NCBI RefSeq assembly: GCF_002195995.1
Contig: NZ_NHON01000001.1
Span: 73,906 to 137,905 of the forward strand
Length of the DNA: 64,000 bases
DNA from: Inquilinus limosus
Lineage (GTDB): Bacteria; Pseudomonadota; Alphaproteobacteria; DSM-16000; Inquilinaceae
Direction of reading: 5' to 3'
The notes under the pieces are model-generated. The model worked only from the letters and a program-made list of their open reading frames with translations. It ran no database searches and was not told the DNA's origin. The position numbers and the translations under genes are program-made. Positions 1 to 9,377 of the stretch are shown here, one piece after another (within the stretch, counting starts at the first letter, position 1; every line of letters begins with the position of its first letter).

Positions 1-726
1 AACTACACCAACCTGATCATGCGGCTGGACGCGGTGCCGGGCAGCAGCCCAGATTTCGTCCTGGGCATGAAGAGCCTGATCAACCGGGAGCAGATCAAGT
101 CGGCGATCTATCGCGGCTATGCCGAGGTCGCCAACGACCATCCGATCCCGTCCTCGAATCGGTTCTACGCCAAGGACATCCCGCAGCGCCCCTTCGACCC
201 GGACCAGGCCAAGTTCCACTTCCAGAAGGCCGGCGTGCTGGGCTCGACCATCCCGGTCGTCGCCTCGCCCGCCGCCGACAACTCGGTGGAGATGGCGGTG
301 CTGCTGCAGCAGGAGGCGCAGAAGATCGGGCTGACGCTGGACGTGCAGCGGGTGCCGTCGGACGGCTTCTGGTCGAACTACTGGATGAAGTCGCCGGTCG
401 GCTTCGGCAACATCAACCCGCGGCCGACCGCCGACCTGCTGCTGACGCTGTTCTACAAGTCGGACGCGGCCTGGAACGAATCCGGCTGGAAGGACGCGAA
501 GTTCGACCAGCTGCTGGTCGCCGCCCGCGCCGAGACCGACGAGGACAAGCGCCGGCAGATGTATCACGACCTGCAGGTGATGGTGCGCGACGGGTCCGGC
601 GTGGCGATCCCGACCTTCATCAGCAACCTCGACGCCTACACCAGCAGCCTGAAGGGGCTGAAGCCGATGCCGACCGGCGCCCTGATGGGCTACGGCTTCG
701 GCGAGTATGTCTGGCTGGACAGCTAG
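1..726 (+). CDS. ABC transporter substrate-binding protein, family 5 (C-terminal part)
   Basis: The reading frame is open from the first base, so the gene begins upstream; 241 codons and a TAG stop are visible. The protein is the C-terminal lobe of a periplasmic dipeptide/oligopeptide-type (DppA/OppA, SBP family 5) binding protein. Visible features are the helper segment with LIMRLDAVPG and LGMKSLINREQIKSAIY, the 'DPDQAKFHFQKAG' segment and a C-terminal region rich in Tyr, Phe and Trp. It is followed by two DppBC-type permeases and a double ATPase, so it is the solute receptor of that importer. The ligand cannot be read from this fragment; peptides, opines, glycosides and nickel are all used by the family. 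Confidence 0.9.
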   Translation, partial: NYTNLIMRLDAVPGSSPDFVLGMKSLINREQIKSAIYRGYAEVANDHPIPSSNRFYAKDIPQRPFDPDQAKFHFQKAGVLGSTIPVVASPAADNSVEMAVLLQQEAQKIGLTLDVQRVPSDGFWSNYWMKSPVGFGNINPRPTADLLLTLFYKSDAAWNESGWKDAKFDQLLVAARAETDEDKRRQMYHDLQVMVRDGSGVAIPTFISNLDAYTSSLKGLKPMPTGALMGYGFGEYVWLDS

Positions 727-776
727 CGCCGGACGATGAAGGACGGATCCCTGGGGCACAGGTGGAAGCTCAACGA

Positions 777-945
777 GTCCCCCCTCCCCTCGCGGGAGGG
801 GGGCAGGGGGAGGGGGTTTTCTCCGCTCAATCCGGCCCGGATCCTGGCAGATCGGTCCGACCGTCGGGGTATGCCCTGCGCCCATTCGCGCGCGGACGCG
901 CGCAGACCCCTCCCCCTACCCCCCTCCCGCAAGGGGAGGGGGGAC
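777..945. repeat. MITE-like element with about 39-bp terminal inverted repeats
   Basis: The left end (777-815) and the reverse complement of the right end (906-945) are nearly identical C/G-rich sequences. Each contains a small internal palindrome, CCCTCCC..GGGAGGG, around CTCGC on the left and GCAA on the right. About 90 bp of unrelated sequence lies between them. No protein is encoded. It occupies most of the 258-bp gap between the binding-protein and first-permease genes, where it could form a hairpin in the operon mRNA. Similar short GC-rich palindromic elements are common in alphaproteobacterial gaps. It is unclear whether this is a REP/BIME-type or transposase-dependent element. Confidence 0.7.
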
Positions 946-983
946 AAAGAGGATCAGTCGCTCCCGAGTCCGGGGGCCTGGCG

Positions 984-1940
984 ATGAACGGCCAGATCGC
1001 GAAGCTGATCGGGGGGCGGCTGGTCGTCGCGGCGCTGACCCTGGTCTTCGTCGCCGTGGTGGTGTTCGTCGCCACCCAGCTGCTGCCGGGCGACGTGGCG
1101 CAGGCGATCCTGGGCCAGAGCGCGACGCCGGAGGCGGTGGCCGGGCTGCGCACCGCGCTGGGCCTCGACCAGCCGGCGGCGCAGCGCTTCCTGGCCTGGC
1201 TCGGCGGGATGCTGACCGGCGACCCGGGCGTGTCGCTGGTCAGCCGCCAGCCGATCGGCCCGCTGATCGGCACCCGCCTGGCCAGCTCGCTGCTGCTGGC
1301 CGCCATCGTCGCGGCCGTGGCGGTGCCGCTGGCGCTCGCCATCGGCATCACCTCCGCCGTCTGGCGCGGCTCGCTCTACGACCGGGCGGTGGCCACCGCC
1401 ACCATCTCCGTCGTGGCGGTGCCGGAGTTCCTGGTCGCCACCCTGGCGGTGCTGGTCTTCGCGGTGCATCTACACTGGCTGCCGGCGCTGTCCTTCATCC
1501 CGGCCAACGCCTCGCCGCTGCAGGTCCTGCGCGCCGTGGCCATGCCGGTGCTGAGCCTGACCTTCGTGGTGGTGGCGCAGATGGCGCGCATGACCCGGGC
1601 GGCGGTGATCGAGACGCTGCGGTCGCCCTATGTCGAGATGGCGGCGCTGAAGGGCGCCAGCCCGGCGCGCATCGTGCTGCGCCACGCCTTGCCGAATGCT
1701 GTCGGCGCCATCGCCAACGCCGTGGCGCTGAGCCTGTCCTACCTGCTGGGCGGCGTGATCATCGTCGAGACCATCTTCAACTATCCGGGCATCGCCAAGC
1801 TGATGGTCGACAGCGTCGCCATGCGCGACATGCCGGTGGTGCAATCCTGCGCCATGGTGTTCTGCGCGGTCTATCTGCTGCTGGTCACCGCGGCCGACAT
1901 CGCGGCGATCCTGTCCAACCCGAAGCTGCGCCACCGATGA
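984..1940 (+). CDS. ABC transporter permease, DppB type
   Basis: 318-residue inner-membrane permease of a peptide-type ABC importer. There is an N-terminal membrane segment (about residues 7-30), a periplasmic loop beginning LPGDVAQAILG, and a core of further hydrophobic helices. The ATPase-contacting EAA loop reads EMAALKGASPARIVLRHALPN. The ATG at 984 was chosen because it gives the standard DppB N-terminus; the frame stays open upstream, but that stretch only translates the inverted-repeat element. The stop overlaps the next start by 4 bp (ATGA), indicating translational coupling with the second permease. Confidence 0.93.
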   Translation: MNGQIAKLIGGRLVVAALTLVFVAVVVFVATQLLPGDVAQAILGQSATPEAVAGLRTALGLDQPAAQRFLAWLGGMLTGDPGVSLVSRQPIGPLIGTRLASSLLLAAIVAAVAVPLALAIGITSAVWRGSLYDRAVATATISVVAVPEFLVATLAVLVFAVHLHWLPALSFIPANASPLQVLRAVAMPVLSLTFVVVAQMARMTRAAVIETLRSPYVEMAALKGASPARIVLRHALPNAVGAIANAVALSLSYLLGGVIIVETIFNYPGIAKLMVDSVAMRDMPVVQSCAMVFCAVYLLLVTAADIAAILSNPKLRHR

Positions 1941-2794
1941 CCCAGCCCGCTTTCGAGGATATCGAGCTGCCCCGGCGCAAGCCGCGACGGCTGCGCCCGT
2001 CCGCAGCCGGCGTGATCGGCGCCGCGATCGTGCTGACGGCGATCGCCGTCGCGGCCTTCGGCTGGGCCTTCGCCCCCTATGACGCCGGGGCGGTGATCGA
2101 CTACGAGGTGTTTAGGCCGGTCAGCGCCGCCTTCCCGCTGGGCACCGACTATCTCGGCCGCGACATGCTGAGCCGGGTCCTGCTCGGCGCCCGCTACACG
2201 GTCGGCATCGCCGGCCTCGCCACCCTGCTGGCCTGCGGCGCCGGCGTCTGCCTGGGCCTGTTCGCCGCCGCGGTCGGCGGCTGGCCCGATGCCATCCTCA
2301 GCCGGACGCTCGACGCCCTGACCTCGATCCCGAGCAAGATGCTGGCGCTGGTGCTGGTGGCCGGCCTCGGCTCCTCCACCCCGATCCTGGTGCTGACGCT
2401 GGCCTTCATCTATCTGCCGGGCTGCTTCCGCATCACCCGGGCGCTCGGGGTCAACATCGCGGCGGAGGATTTCGTCCTGGCCGCCCGCGCCCGCGGCGAG
2501 CGCACGGGATACGTGATGCTGCAGGAGGTGCTGCCGAACATGGTCGGGCCGATCCTGGCGGATTTCGGCCTGCGCTTCGTCTTCGTCGTGCTGCTGCTGA
2601 GCAGCCTGAGCTTCCTCGGCCTCGGCGTGCAGCCGCCGAATGCCGATTGGGGGTCGCTGGTGCGCGAGAACATCTCCGGGCTGAGCGAAGGGGCGCCGGC
2701 CGTGATCATGCCGGCGATCGCCATCGCCGTGCTGACCATCGGCGTCAACCTGCTGATCGACAGCCTGCCCGGCCGCCGCCGCGAGGGGCATTGA
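1937..2794 (+). CDS. ABC transporter permease, DppC type
   Basis: 285-residue second permease of the importer. It has the DppC/OppC layout: a cytoplasmic N-terminus with a basic patch (PRRKPRRLRP), the first membrane helix at about 25-47, then the 'PLGTDYLGRDMLSRVLLGAR' segment diagnostic of this subunit. The EAA loop is ARARGERTGYVMLQEVLPN. It overlaps the first permease by 4 bp, and the ATPase gene starts 2 bp after its stop codon. The pair forms the membrane channel. I see nothing unusual. Confidence 0.94.
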   Translation: MTQPAFEDIELPRRKPRRLRPSAAGVIGAAIVLTAIAVAAFGWAFAPYDAGAVIDYEVFRPVSAAFPLGTDYLGRDMLSRVLLGARYTVGIAGLATLLACGAGVCLGLFAAAVGGWPDAILSRTLDALTSIPSKMLALVLVAGLGSSTPILVLTLAFIYLPGCFRITRALGVNIAAEDFVLAARARGERTGYVMLQEVLPNMVGPILADFGLRFVFVVLLLSSLSFLGLGVQPPNADWGSLVRENISGLSEGAPAVIMPAIAIAVLTIGVNLLIDSLPGRRREGH

Positions 2795-2795
2795 G

Positions 2796-4457
2796 ATGAG
2801 CGCGACCGTCCAGGTCTCCGGCCTCCGCGTCACCGCCCGCACCGAGGAGGGCGGCAAGGCCGTGATCGTCGACGATGTCGGCTTCACCATCCGCCAGGGC
2901 GAGGTGCTGGCGCTGATCGGCGAATCCGGCTCGGGCAAGACCACGATCGCGCTGGCGACGATGGGCTATTGCCGCGGCGGGTGCCGCATCGCCGGCGGCT
3001 CGGTCAATGTCTTCGGCCGCGAGATCCTGGCGCTCGACCGCAAGACCCTGCGCGGCCTGCGCGGCCGGCAGATCGCCTATATCGCCCAGAGCGCCGCGGC
3101 CGCCTTCAACCCGTCGCGCAGCATCATGGCGCAGGTGATCGAGAGCGCGCTGATCCACGGCACCATGACCGCCGATGCCGCGCGCACCAAGGCGCGCCAG
3201 CTGTTCCGTGAGCTGGCCCTGCCCGACCCCGACCGGATCGGCGACCGCTACCCGCACCAGGTCTCCGGCGGCCAGTTGCAGCGGCTGATGGCGGCGATGG
3301 CGCTGATCAACGACCCCGAGCTGGTGATCTTCGACGAGCCGACCACGGCGCTGGACGTCACCACCCAGATCGAGGTGCTGCGCGCCTTCAAGGCGGTGGT
3401 GCGGACCCGCGGGACGACCGGCATCTACGTCTCGCACGACCTCGCCGTGGTGGCCCAGATCGCCGACCGGATCGCGGTGCTGCGCCACGGCCGGCTGCAG
3501 GAGACGGGCCCGACCGAGCGCCTGGTGACCGCGCCGGAGGACGGCTACACCCGCCAGCTGATCGCCGCCGCCACCCCGGCGCTGCGGACCATCGTCGAGA
3601 CGACGGCGGCGGCCGGGGCCGCGCCCCTGCTGCGGGTCGAGGAGCTGCTGGCCGGCTTCGGCGCGCTGCGGCCCGGCACTGTGCCGCCGGTGATCGCGCT
3701 GCAGGACATCGACCTGTCGATCCGGCGCGGCCGCACGCTCGGCGTGATCGGCGAATCCGGCAGCGGCAAGAGCACGCTGGCGCGGGTGATCGCCGGGCTG
3801 CTGCCGGCGGCGCGCGGCCGCATCCTGCTGGACGGCAAGGCCCTGCCGGCCACGATCCAGGGCCGCAGCCGCGGCCAGCTGCGCCGCATCCAGATCGTGT
3901 TCCAGAACGCCGACACCGCGCTGAACCCGGCCCGCAGCGTCGAGCAGATCATCGCCCGCCCACTGGCCTTCTACCATGGCCAGGGCGACCGCCAGCGCCG
4001 GCAGCGGCTGCACCGCCTGCTCGACCTGGTGCGGCTGCCCACGGCGGTGGCCGACAGGCTGCCGGGCGAGCTGTCGGGCGGGCAGAAGCAGCGCGTCAAC
4101 CTGGCCCGGGCGCTGGCCGCCGACCCAGAGCTGATCCTGTGCGACGAGGTCACCTCCGCCCTCGACACCGTGGTCGGGGAAGCGGTGCTGGACCTGCTGA
4201 CCGAGCTGCAGCGCGAGCTCGGCGTGGCACTCATGTTCATCAGCCACGACCTCGGCGTGGTCCGGTCGATCAGCCACGAGGTGCTGGTGCTGCGCCACGG
4301 CCGGACCGTCGAGGCAGGGCCGACCGAGCAGGTGTTGCGCGCGCCGCAGGCGGGCTATACGAGGCTTCTGCTCGCCTCCGTGCCGGAACTGCGTGCCGGC
4401 TGGCTGGAGGACATGACGCAAGGGGCTCGAACCGCCGAGCAGGCCGCCGCGGTCTGA
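2796..4457 (+). CDS. Fused double ATP-binding subunit of peptide-type ABC importer (DppD-DppF fusion)
   Basis: 553 residues carrying two complete ABC ATPase domains, equivalent to DppD and DppF in one chain. Domain 1 has Walker A GESGSGKTT at 42-50, signature VSGGQLQR, Walker B LVIFDEPTTALD and switch 'SHD'. Domain 2 has GESGSGKST, LSGGQKQR, Walker B LILCDEVTSALD and 'SHD'. In domain 2 the residue after the catalytic Glu is Val rather than Pro; the first signature begins with Val instead of Leu. The start follows GAGGGG at good spacing. It is the last gene of the operon. Such fusions are common in Proteobacteria (YejF/GsiA type), so one polypeptide can supply both nucleotide-binding sites. 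Confidence 0.93.
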   Translation: MSATVQVSGLRVTARTEEGGKAVIVDDVGFTIRQGEVLALIGESGSGKTTIALATMGYCRGGCRIAGGSVNVFGREILALDRKTLRGLRGRQIAYIAQSAAAAFNPSRSIMAQVIESALIHGTMTADAARTKARQLFRELALPDPDRIGDRYPHQVSGGQLQRLMAAMALINDPELVIFDEPTTALDVTTQIEVLRAFKAVVRTRGTTGIYVSHDLAVVAQIADRIAVLRHGRLQETGPTERLVTAPEDGYTRQLIAAATPALRTIVETTAAAGAAPLLRVEELLAGFGALRPGTVPPVIALQDIDLSIRRGRTLGVIGESGSGKSTLARVIAGLLPAARGRILLDGKALPATIQGRSRGQLRRIQIVFQNADTALNPARSVEQIIARPLAFYHGQGDRQRRQRLHRLLDLVRLPTAVADRLPGELSGGQKQRVNLARALAADPELILCDEVTSALDTVVGEAVLDLLTELQRELGVALMFISHDLGVVRSISHEVLVLRHGRTVEAGPTEQVLRAPQAGYTRLLLASVPELRAGWLEDMTQGARTAEQAAAV

Positions 4458-4809
4458 GTTCGAACAGGCGATCGTCCCAAATTCTGTTCCAGAACTTCGA
4501 TCTGTGCTGCCACGATCTGGCCCACCGCTCTGCCCGCTTCTCGGCAAAGGGCATGGCCGCCGCCCCCGAGGGCTCCCCGCACCTGATCGGATGCGGGTTG
4601 CGCCAGCCGACGCCATGGAGTCTCGGGCTCGTGTCCATCGGGATCGCGGAATTCGGGCAAGGTCCCTTCGGTCTCATTCCGGCGCCGGAGCACGATGCCG
4701 GGACTCGCCATGCGCCCGGAACAAGCCGGGTCAGGCCCGCACCCATCCGGAGGCGTCGCCCGGCATGCGACGCGATCGTGTCGGGCCGAGGAATGCCGCG
4801 GCCCGGGGG
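4458..4809. other. 352-bp convergent intergenic region, nothing recognised
   Basis: This lies between the importer ATPase (plus) and the exporter (minus), which converge here. Short frames exist on both strands, but they run into the ATPase gene and match nothing I recognise. GTTC..GAAC half-repeats near 4488-4497 could form a weak hairpin. No convincing T-rich terminator is seen. Confidence 0.4.
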
Positions 4810-6699
4810 TCAGGTCGCCGTGCCGACCGGCGCTTGATGCATGACGCCCCCGTCCGGGATGTCGTCGAACGACGCGTAGTTCATGGTGTAGAGCCGGGCG
4901 TAGAGACCCTTGGCCGCCATCAGCTGGTCATGCGTGCCCGACTCGATCTTCTCGCCGTTCTGCAGCACGATGATGCGGTCGGCGTGGCGGATCGTCGCCA
5001 GGCGATGGGCAATGACCAGGCCCGTGCGTCCTTCCAGCAGGGTGACCAGGGCCTTCTGGATCAGCATCTCGGTGTAGCTGTCGATATTCGCCGTCGCCTC
5101 GTCCAGCACCAGGATCCGGGCGTCCGCCACCAGCGCCCGGGCGAAGCTGATGAGCTGGCGCTGGCCGATCGAGAGATTGCCGCCGCGCTGGTCCAGCACC
5201 GTCTCGTAGCCGTCGGGCAAGCGCGCGATGAAGTCGTGGGCCCCCACCGCCTTCGCGGCGCGGATCACCGTGTCGAGGGTTGCATCGGTCTTGTGATAGC
5301 GGATGTTCTCGAAGACCGAGCCCGAGAACAGGAACGGCTCCTGCAGCACCATGGCCACCTGCTGCCCGAGCGAATCCTGGGTCAGGTCCCGCACGTCGTG
5401 GCCGCCCACCGTCACCTGGCCGTCCCAGACATCGTAGAAGCGATGCACCAGCGCCATGGCGCTGGATTTCCCCGAGCCCGTGGGACCGACCAGGGCAACG
5501 GTCTCGCCCGGATTGACGCGGAAGCTCACATTCTTCAGCACCGGCTGCCCGGACCTGTAGCCGAAGGTCACGTTCCTGAATTCAACGGACCCGTCCGTCG
5601 CCGGCGACAGGTCGACCGCGCCCGGCCGGTCCCGGATGTCCACCGGGATGTCGAGCACCTCCGCGATGCGGTGGCCGGAGGCCATGGCCCGCTGCATGAC
5701 GCTGTATTGCAGGGTCAGCGACCGGATCGGGTCGAAGAAGCGCTGAATGTAGAACAGGAAGGCGACCATGATGCCGATGTCCAGGGTGTTGCCCAGGACC
5801 ATCGAGCCGCCGATGACGATGACCACCGCCATGGCGGCACCGGTCAGCGTGTCCACGATCGGCACCATCACCTGCGCATATTTCGCGGCGCGGAGATGGG
5901 TGCGCAGATTGCCGTGGGCCTTGTCGTCATAGAGACGCAGGTTGAGCTGCTGCCGGCCCATGCTCTGGACCGTGCGCACGCCGTGGATCCCCTCGGCCAG
6001 CGCGCCATTCGCGACCGAGTTCGTCTCATGGGCGGCCATGAAGGCATCGCGGGCCCGCGGCAGCCACCACAGGCGCACGATGAACAGCACCGGCATCACC
6101 GACAGGGTGAGAAGGGCCAGCCGGACGTCCAGCAGCAGCATCACCGTGATGATGCCGACCAGCAGCGCGATGTCGCCGACCGACAGCACCGACGTCTCCA
6201 TGAATTCCTGCATGGAGTTGACGTCGCCCTGCAGCCGCGACATCAGCCGGCCGACCTCCGTCTTGTCCATGAAGGACAGGGACACGCGCTGCAGATGCGC
6301 GAACATGGCCCGCCGCATGTCGAACAGGACGTCCTCCGCCGCCTTGCCGACCACCGTCTCCTGTACCCGGCTGGCGCCGTAGTTGATCAGGATCGCCACG
6401 GCGAAGGCGATCGCGGCCCCCGCCAGGGCGGCGCGGCTGCCGGTCGCCATGCCGTGGTCGATGGCGAAGCGGATGATGAGCGGGATGGCGACCTGGCTCA
6501 GGGTGAACAGCAGCACCGCCGCGACCGCGATCACCATCTTCCGGCGGTACGGGTACACGAACTGCCAGATGCGGCGGACGATGCGCCCGTCGAAGGCCGC
6601 GCCGAACACCTCCTCCTCCGGGCGATGGGATCCGACGACGGCCCGCGGACGGCCGCGCCGGTCCTCGACCTCGTCCCGGTCATCAGGCTTTTCGGACAT
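4810..6699 (-). CDS. ABC exporter half-transporter with consensus ATP site (heterodimer subunit B)
   Basis: 629-residue exporter subunit: a six-helix transmembrane domain (about 70-350) fused to an ATPase domain (about 385-620). Walker A is GPTGSGKSS, Walker B is ILVLDEATANID with the catalytic Glu, and the switch is VIAHRLATI. The signature is the non-standard LSIGQ. Its ATG overlaps the TGA of the upstream partner by one base (TGATG), so the two are translationally coupled. Its intact Walker B combined with the partner's degenerate one is the pattern of asymmetric heterodimers such as TM287/288, BmrCD and TmrAB. The substrate (drugs, lipids or peptides) is unknown. Confidence 0.9.
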   Translation of the reverse strand: MSEKPDDRDEVEDRRGRPRAVVGSHRPEEEVFGAAFDGRIVRRIWQFVYPYRRKMVIAVAAVLLFTLSQVAIPLIIRFAIDHGMATGSRAALAGAAIAFAVAILINYGASRVQETVVGKAAEDVLFDMRRAMFAHLQRVSLSFMDKTEVGRLMSRLQGDVNSMQEFMETSVLSVGDIALLVGIITVMLLLDVRLALLTLSVMPVLFIVRLWWLPRARDAFMAAHETNSVANGALAEGIHGVRTVQSMGRQQLNLRLYDDKAHGNLRTHLRAAKYAQVMVPIVDTLTGAAMAVVIVIGGSMVLGNTLDIGIMVAFLFYIQRFFDPIRSLTLQYSVMQRAMASGHRIAEVLDIPVDIRDRPGAVDLSPATDGSVEFRNVTFGYRSGQPVLKNVSFRVNPGETVALVGPTGSGKSSAMALVHRFYDVWDGQVTVGGHDVRDLTQDSLGQQVAMVLQEPFLFSGSVFENIRYHKTDATLDTVIRAAKAVGAHDFIARLPDGYETVLDQRGGNLSIGQRQLISFARALVADARILVLDEATANIDSYTEMLIQKALVTLLEGRTGLVIAHRLATIRHADRIIVLQNGEKIESGTHDQLMAAKGLYARLYTMNYASFDDIPDGGVMHQAPVGTAT

Positions 6700-8564
6700 C
6701 AGGGCACCACCGGCTGCGCGGCGTCGTCGCCGGGCCGCATCTGAAGGTCGTAAAGCGCGCGGTATCGGCCGCCCTTGGCCAGCAGCTCCTCATGGGTGCC
6801 GCTTTCGACGATGCGGCCCTCCTCGAGGAACAGGATCCGGTCGGCATGCATCAGGGAGCTCAGCCGGTGGGCGATGACCAGGGTCACGCGGCCCTTGGCG
6901 AAGCGCCGCATGGCGCTGCGGATCCGCTGCTCGGTGCCGGCGTCGATCGCGGCGGTGGAATCGTCGAACACCATGATGGCGGGCTTCAGCATCAGGCTGC
7001 GCGCGATCGACAGCCGCTGGCGCTGCCCGCCGGAGAGGGAGACGCCGCGCTCGCCGACCACGGTGCCGTAGCCCGCCGGCAGCCCGAGGATGTAGTTGTG
7101 CAGCTGGGCCGATTCGCTGGCGCGCGCGATCTGGTCGTCCTTCGCCCAGGGACTGCCATAGACGATGTTGTTCTCGATCGAGGTGGTGAACAGGAAGGAA
7201 TCCTGCTGCACGATGCCGACCGCCTGCCGCAGGGAGTTGAGGGTGACCTTGCTGATGTCCTGCCCGTCGATCGTGATCCGGCCGCCGGCGACGTCGTAGA
7301 AGCGCGGGATGAGATGTACCAGGCTCGACTTGCCGGCCCCGGGGGATCCGACGATGCCGATGGTCTCGCCACGCCGCGCCTCGAAGCTGACGCCGGACAG
7401 GACGTTGCGCTCCCCGGCTCCCGGATAGCGGAAATCCACGTTCTCGAAGCGCAGGACGCCGTCGCTGACGACCAGGTCCTGGGCGCCGGGCTCGTCCTTG
7501 ATGCCGAGATCGAGATCGAGCAGGTCGAACAGGCGCGTGCCGCAGGTCGAGGCGCGGGCGAAGGAGTTGACCAGCAGGCCCAGCTGGCGCACCGGCATCT
7601 GCAGGATGGTCATGAAGGTCAGGAACGTCGCCAGCGTGCCGACGCTGATCTGGCCGTCGATCACCCGGTTGCCGCCGACCCAGAGCACCAGCCCCATCGC
7701 GACAAAGAAGGACAGGTTCATCGCGGCGGTGTTGACCACGCGGATATCGACACGGTCGTGGCCGATCTCGATGGCGCTCTGCGAGGCCCGGTCGAACTTC
7801 TCGAGCTCATGCGCCTGGGCCGCGAAGGCGCGCACGACGCGGATGCCGCCGAGATTCTCCTCCATGACCCGGCTGAGGACGGACATCCGCTCCTGCAGGC
7901 TGAGCCAGGTCGAGCGCATGCGCAGCTGGGTCACCGAGGAGCGCCAGGCGACGAACGGCACGAAGCTGAGACTCAGGAGGCCGAGCACCAGATCCGTGCT
8001 GAGCAGCAGGGTGGCGCCGACGCCGATCAGCACGGTCAGCAGCACCAGCCGCACGATCCCGGTGCTGAAGAACATGCGCACGCCTTCGAGATCGAGGATG
8101 CCGAGCGTGATCAGGTCGCCGGTATGCGCGCGGTCGTGGAAGCTGAAGCCCAGGCGCTGCAGCTTGTCGTAGCAGGCGAGGCGCAGCTCGTAGCCGATAT
8201 GGTGCCCGACCGCTTCCCCGAAATAGTTCTGCAGCATGGTGAAGAGGCCGCGGAAGACGCTGACCGCGAACAGCACCAGTGCGGTCGTCAGCAGCGCCGC
8301 CTGGGCTTCCGTCGCCGAGTCGGCTGCAGCCGTCAGCACGCCGCGCGCCTGGTCGACGGCCTGGCCGAGGAGACGGGGGATGAACAATTGCAGCGTCGCG
8401 GCGATGAAGGTCGACCCGATGGCGATGCCGACCTGCCAGGGATGGCGCAATGTCATGCGGCTGATGCGAAGGAGTGTCCCGACTCCGCGGCCCCAATGGG
8501 CTGCCGCAATATGGAGACGTGAATCGTCGCGCCTTCGCGCGTTCGCGATCGTATCGGTCGACAC
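6699..8564 (-). CDS. ABC exporter half-transporter with degenerate ATP site (heterodimer subunit A)
   Basis: 621 residues, a transmembrane domain followed by an ATPase domain. Walker A is GSPGAGKSS, the signature is canonical LSGGQRQR, and the switch is VIAHRLSSL. Walker B reads IMVFDDSTAAID: Asp replaces the catalytic Glu, as in the degenerate subunit of heterodimeric exporters. Its weakened Walker B would face the partner's odd LSIGQ signature, so both defects fall in the same composite site. The start is GTG with no strong ribosome site. It is the promoter-proximal gene of the pair; the 141 bp upstream separate it from the stop of the response-regulator gene. Confidence 0.9.
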   Translation of the reverse strand: MSTDTIANARRRDDSRLHIAAAHWGRGVGTLLRISRMTLRHPWQVGIAIGSTFIAATLQLFIPRLLGQAVDQARGVLTAAADSATEAQAALLTTALVLFAVSVFRGLFTMLQNYFGEAVGHHIGYELRLACYDKLQRLGFSFHDRAHTGDLITLGILDLEGVRMFFSTGIVRLVLLTVLIGVGATLLLSTDLVLGLLSLSFVPFVAWRSSVTQLRMRSTWLSLQERMSVLSRVMEENLGGIRVVRAFAAQAHELEKFDRASQSAIEIGHDRVDIRVVNTAAMNLSFFVAMGLVLWVGGNRVIDGQISVGTLATFLTFMTILQMPVRQLGLLVNSFARASTCGTRLFDLLDLDLGIKDEPGAQDLVVSDGVLRFENVDFRYPGAGERNVLSGVSFEARRGETIGIVGSPGAGKSSLVHLIPRFYDVAGGRITIDGQDISKVTLNSLRQAVGIVQQDSFLFTTSIENNIVYGSPWAKDDQIARASESAQLHNYILGLPAGYGTVVGERGVSLSGGQRQRLSIARSLMLKPAIMVFDDSTAAIDAGTEQRIRSAMRRFAKGRVTLVIAHRLSSLMHADRILFLEEGRIVESGTHEELLAKGGRYRALYDLQMRPGDDAAQPVVP

Positions 8565-8705
8565 GGGGTGATCCAGTACTTCCGGCGCACTGCCTGTGGC
8601 GAGCCAGGGCTCGGTCGGCAGTCATTCTTCGAGCCATAACGCGCCTTTTTGACGGCGAGTTCAAGCCTGCTGGCAGGCCGCCCGCACGGGAGTCGTCACG
8701 CTCGG

Positions 8706-9377
8706 CTAGTCATCGACAAGCATGTAGCCAATACCCCGGATCGTCCGGATCTCGGGCGCCCCCTCCGGCCCGAGCTTTTGCCGGAGATAGCGGATGTAGA
8801 CCTCGACGATCTTCGTCCCCGGATCGAAGCCATAATTCCAGACATTGCTGAGCAGCCGCTGCCGGCTGACCACCTTGCCCGCGTTCAGCATCAGATATCG
8901 GAGCAGCTCGAACTCCCGGGCGGTCAGCTCGACCTCGGTCCCGGATTTCGTGACCCGCCGTGTTGCCGGGTCGAGACTCAGAGGGCCGACCTGCAGCAGC
9001 TCGATCGGATCGAGGCCCGGCCGGCGCCGCAGCAGCGCCTCGATCCGGGCCACCAGCTCATCGAAGGCGAAGGGCTTGGTCAGATAGTCGTCGGCGCCGC
9101 TCTGCAGCCCGTCCACCCGGTCGCGGATGCTCTCCTTGGCCGTCAGCATCAGCACCAGCACCGGCCGCCGCTCCTGCCGGATGATGCGGCAGACCTCCAG
9201 GCCGTCGACATAGGGCATCAGCCGGTCGAGGATCACGAGGTCGACAGCCTCCTGCCGAAGCTGATCGAGACCCTCGCGCCCGTCTTCGGCGAGCAGGACG
9301 CGGTAGCCCTCGGCCTCCAGGCCGCGCTGCAGGAAGTTCGAGATCCGCCGGTCGTCCTCAATGATCAGGATGCGCAT
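8706..9377 (-). CDS. OmpR-family response regulator
   Basis: 223 residues: a receiver domain (about 1-115) with the acidic pair in IIEDDRR, phospho-acceptor Asp in DLVILDRLMP, Thr in LTAKE and Lys in YLTKPF. An OmpR-type winged-helix DNA-binding domain follows (about 130-220), with LTAREFELLRYLMLNAGKVV and the recognition segment ending IRTIRGIGYML. The start was set at the ATG giving MRILIIED, although the frame is open far upstream through the kinase gene. Its first 20 bases overlap the kinase gene end, so the two are co-translated. It probably controls the divergent transporter/glycerate kinase genes, judging by position only. Confidence 0.93.
   Translation of the reverse strand: MRILIIEDDRRISNFLQRGLEAEGYRVLLAEDGREGLDQLRQEAVDLVILDRLMPYVDGLEVCRIIRQERRPVLVLMLTAKESIRDRVDGLQSGADDYLTKPFAFDELVARIEALLRRRPGLDPIELLQVGPLSLDPATRRVTKSGTEVELTAREFELLRYLMLNAGKVVSRQRLLSNVWNYGFDPGTKIVEVYIRYLRQKLGPEGAPEIRTIRGIGYMLVDD

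Noticed and set aside
2745-8522. Very long open frames on the opposite strand of the importer and exporter genes (for example 2745-4616 minus, 4504-6744 plus, 6792-8522 plus)
   Set aside because: They mirror real ABC transporter genes in high-GC DNA; translations are His-, Arg- and Asp-rich with no domain. Shadow frames.
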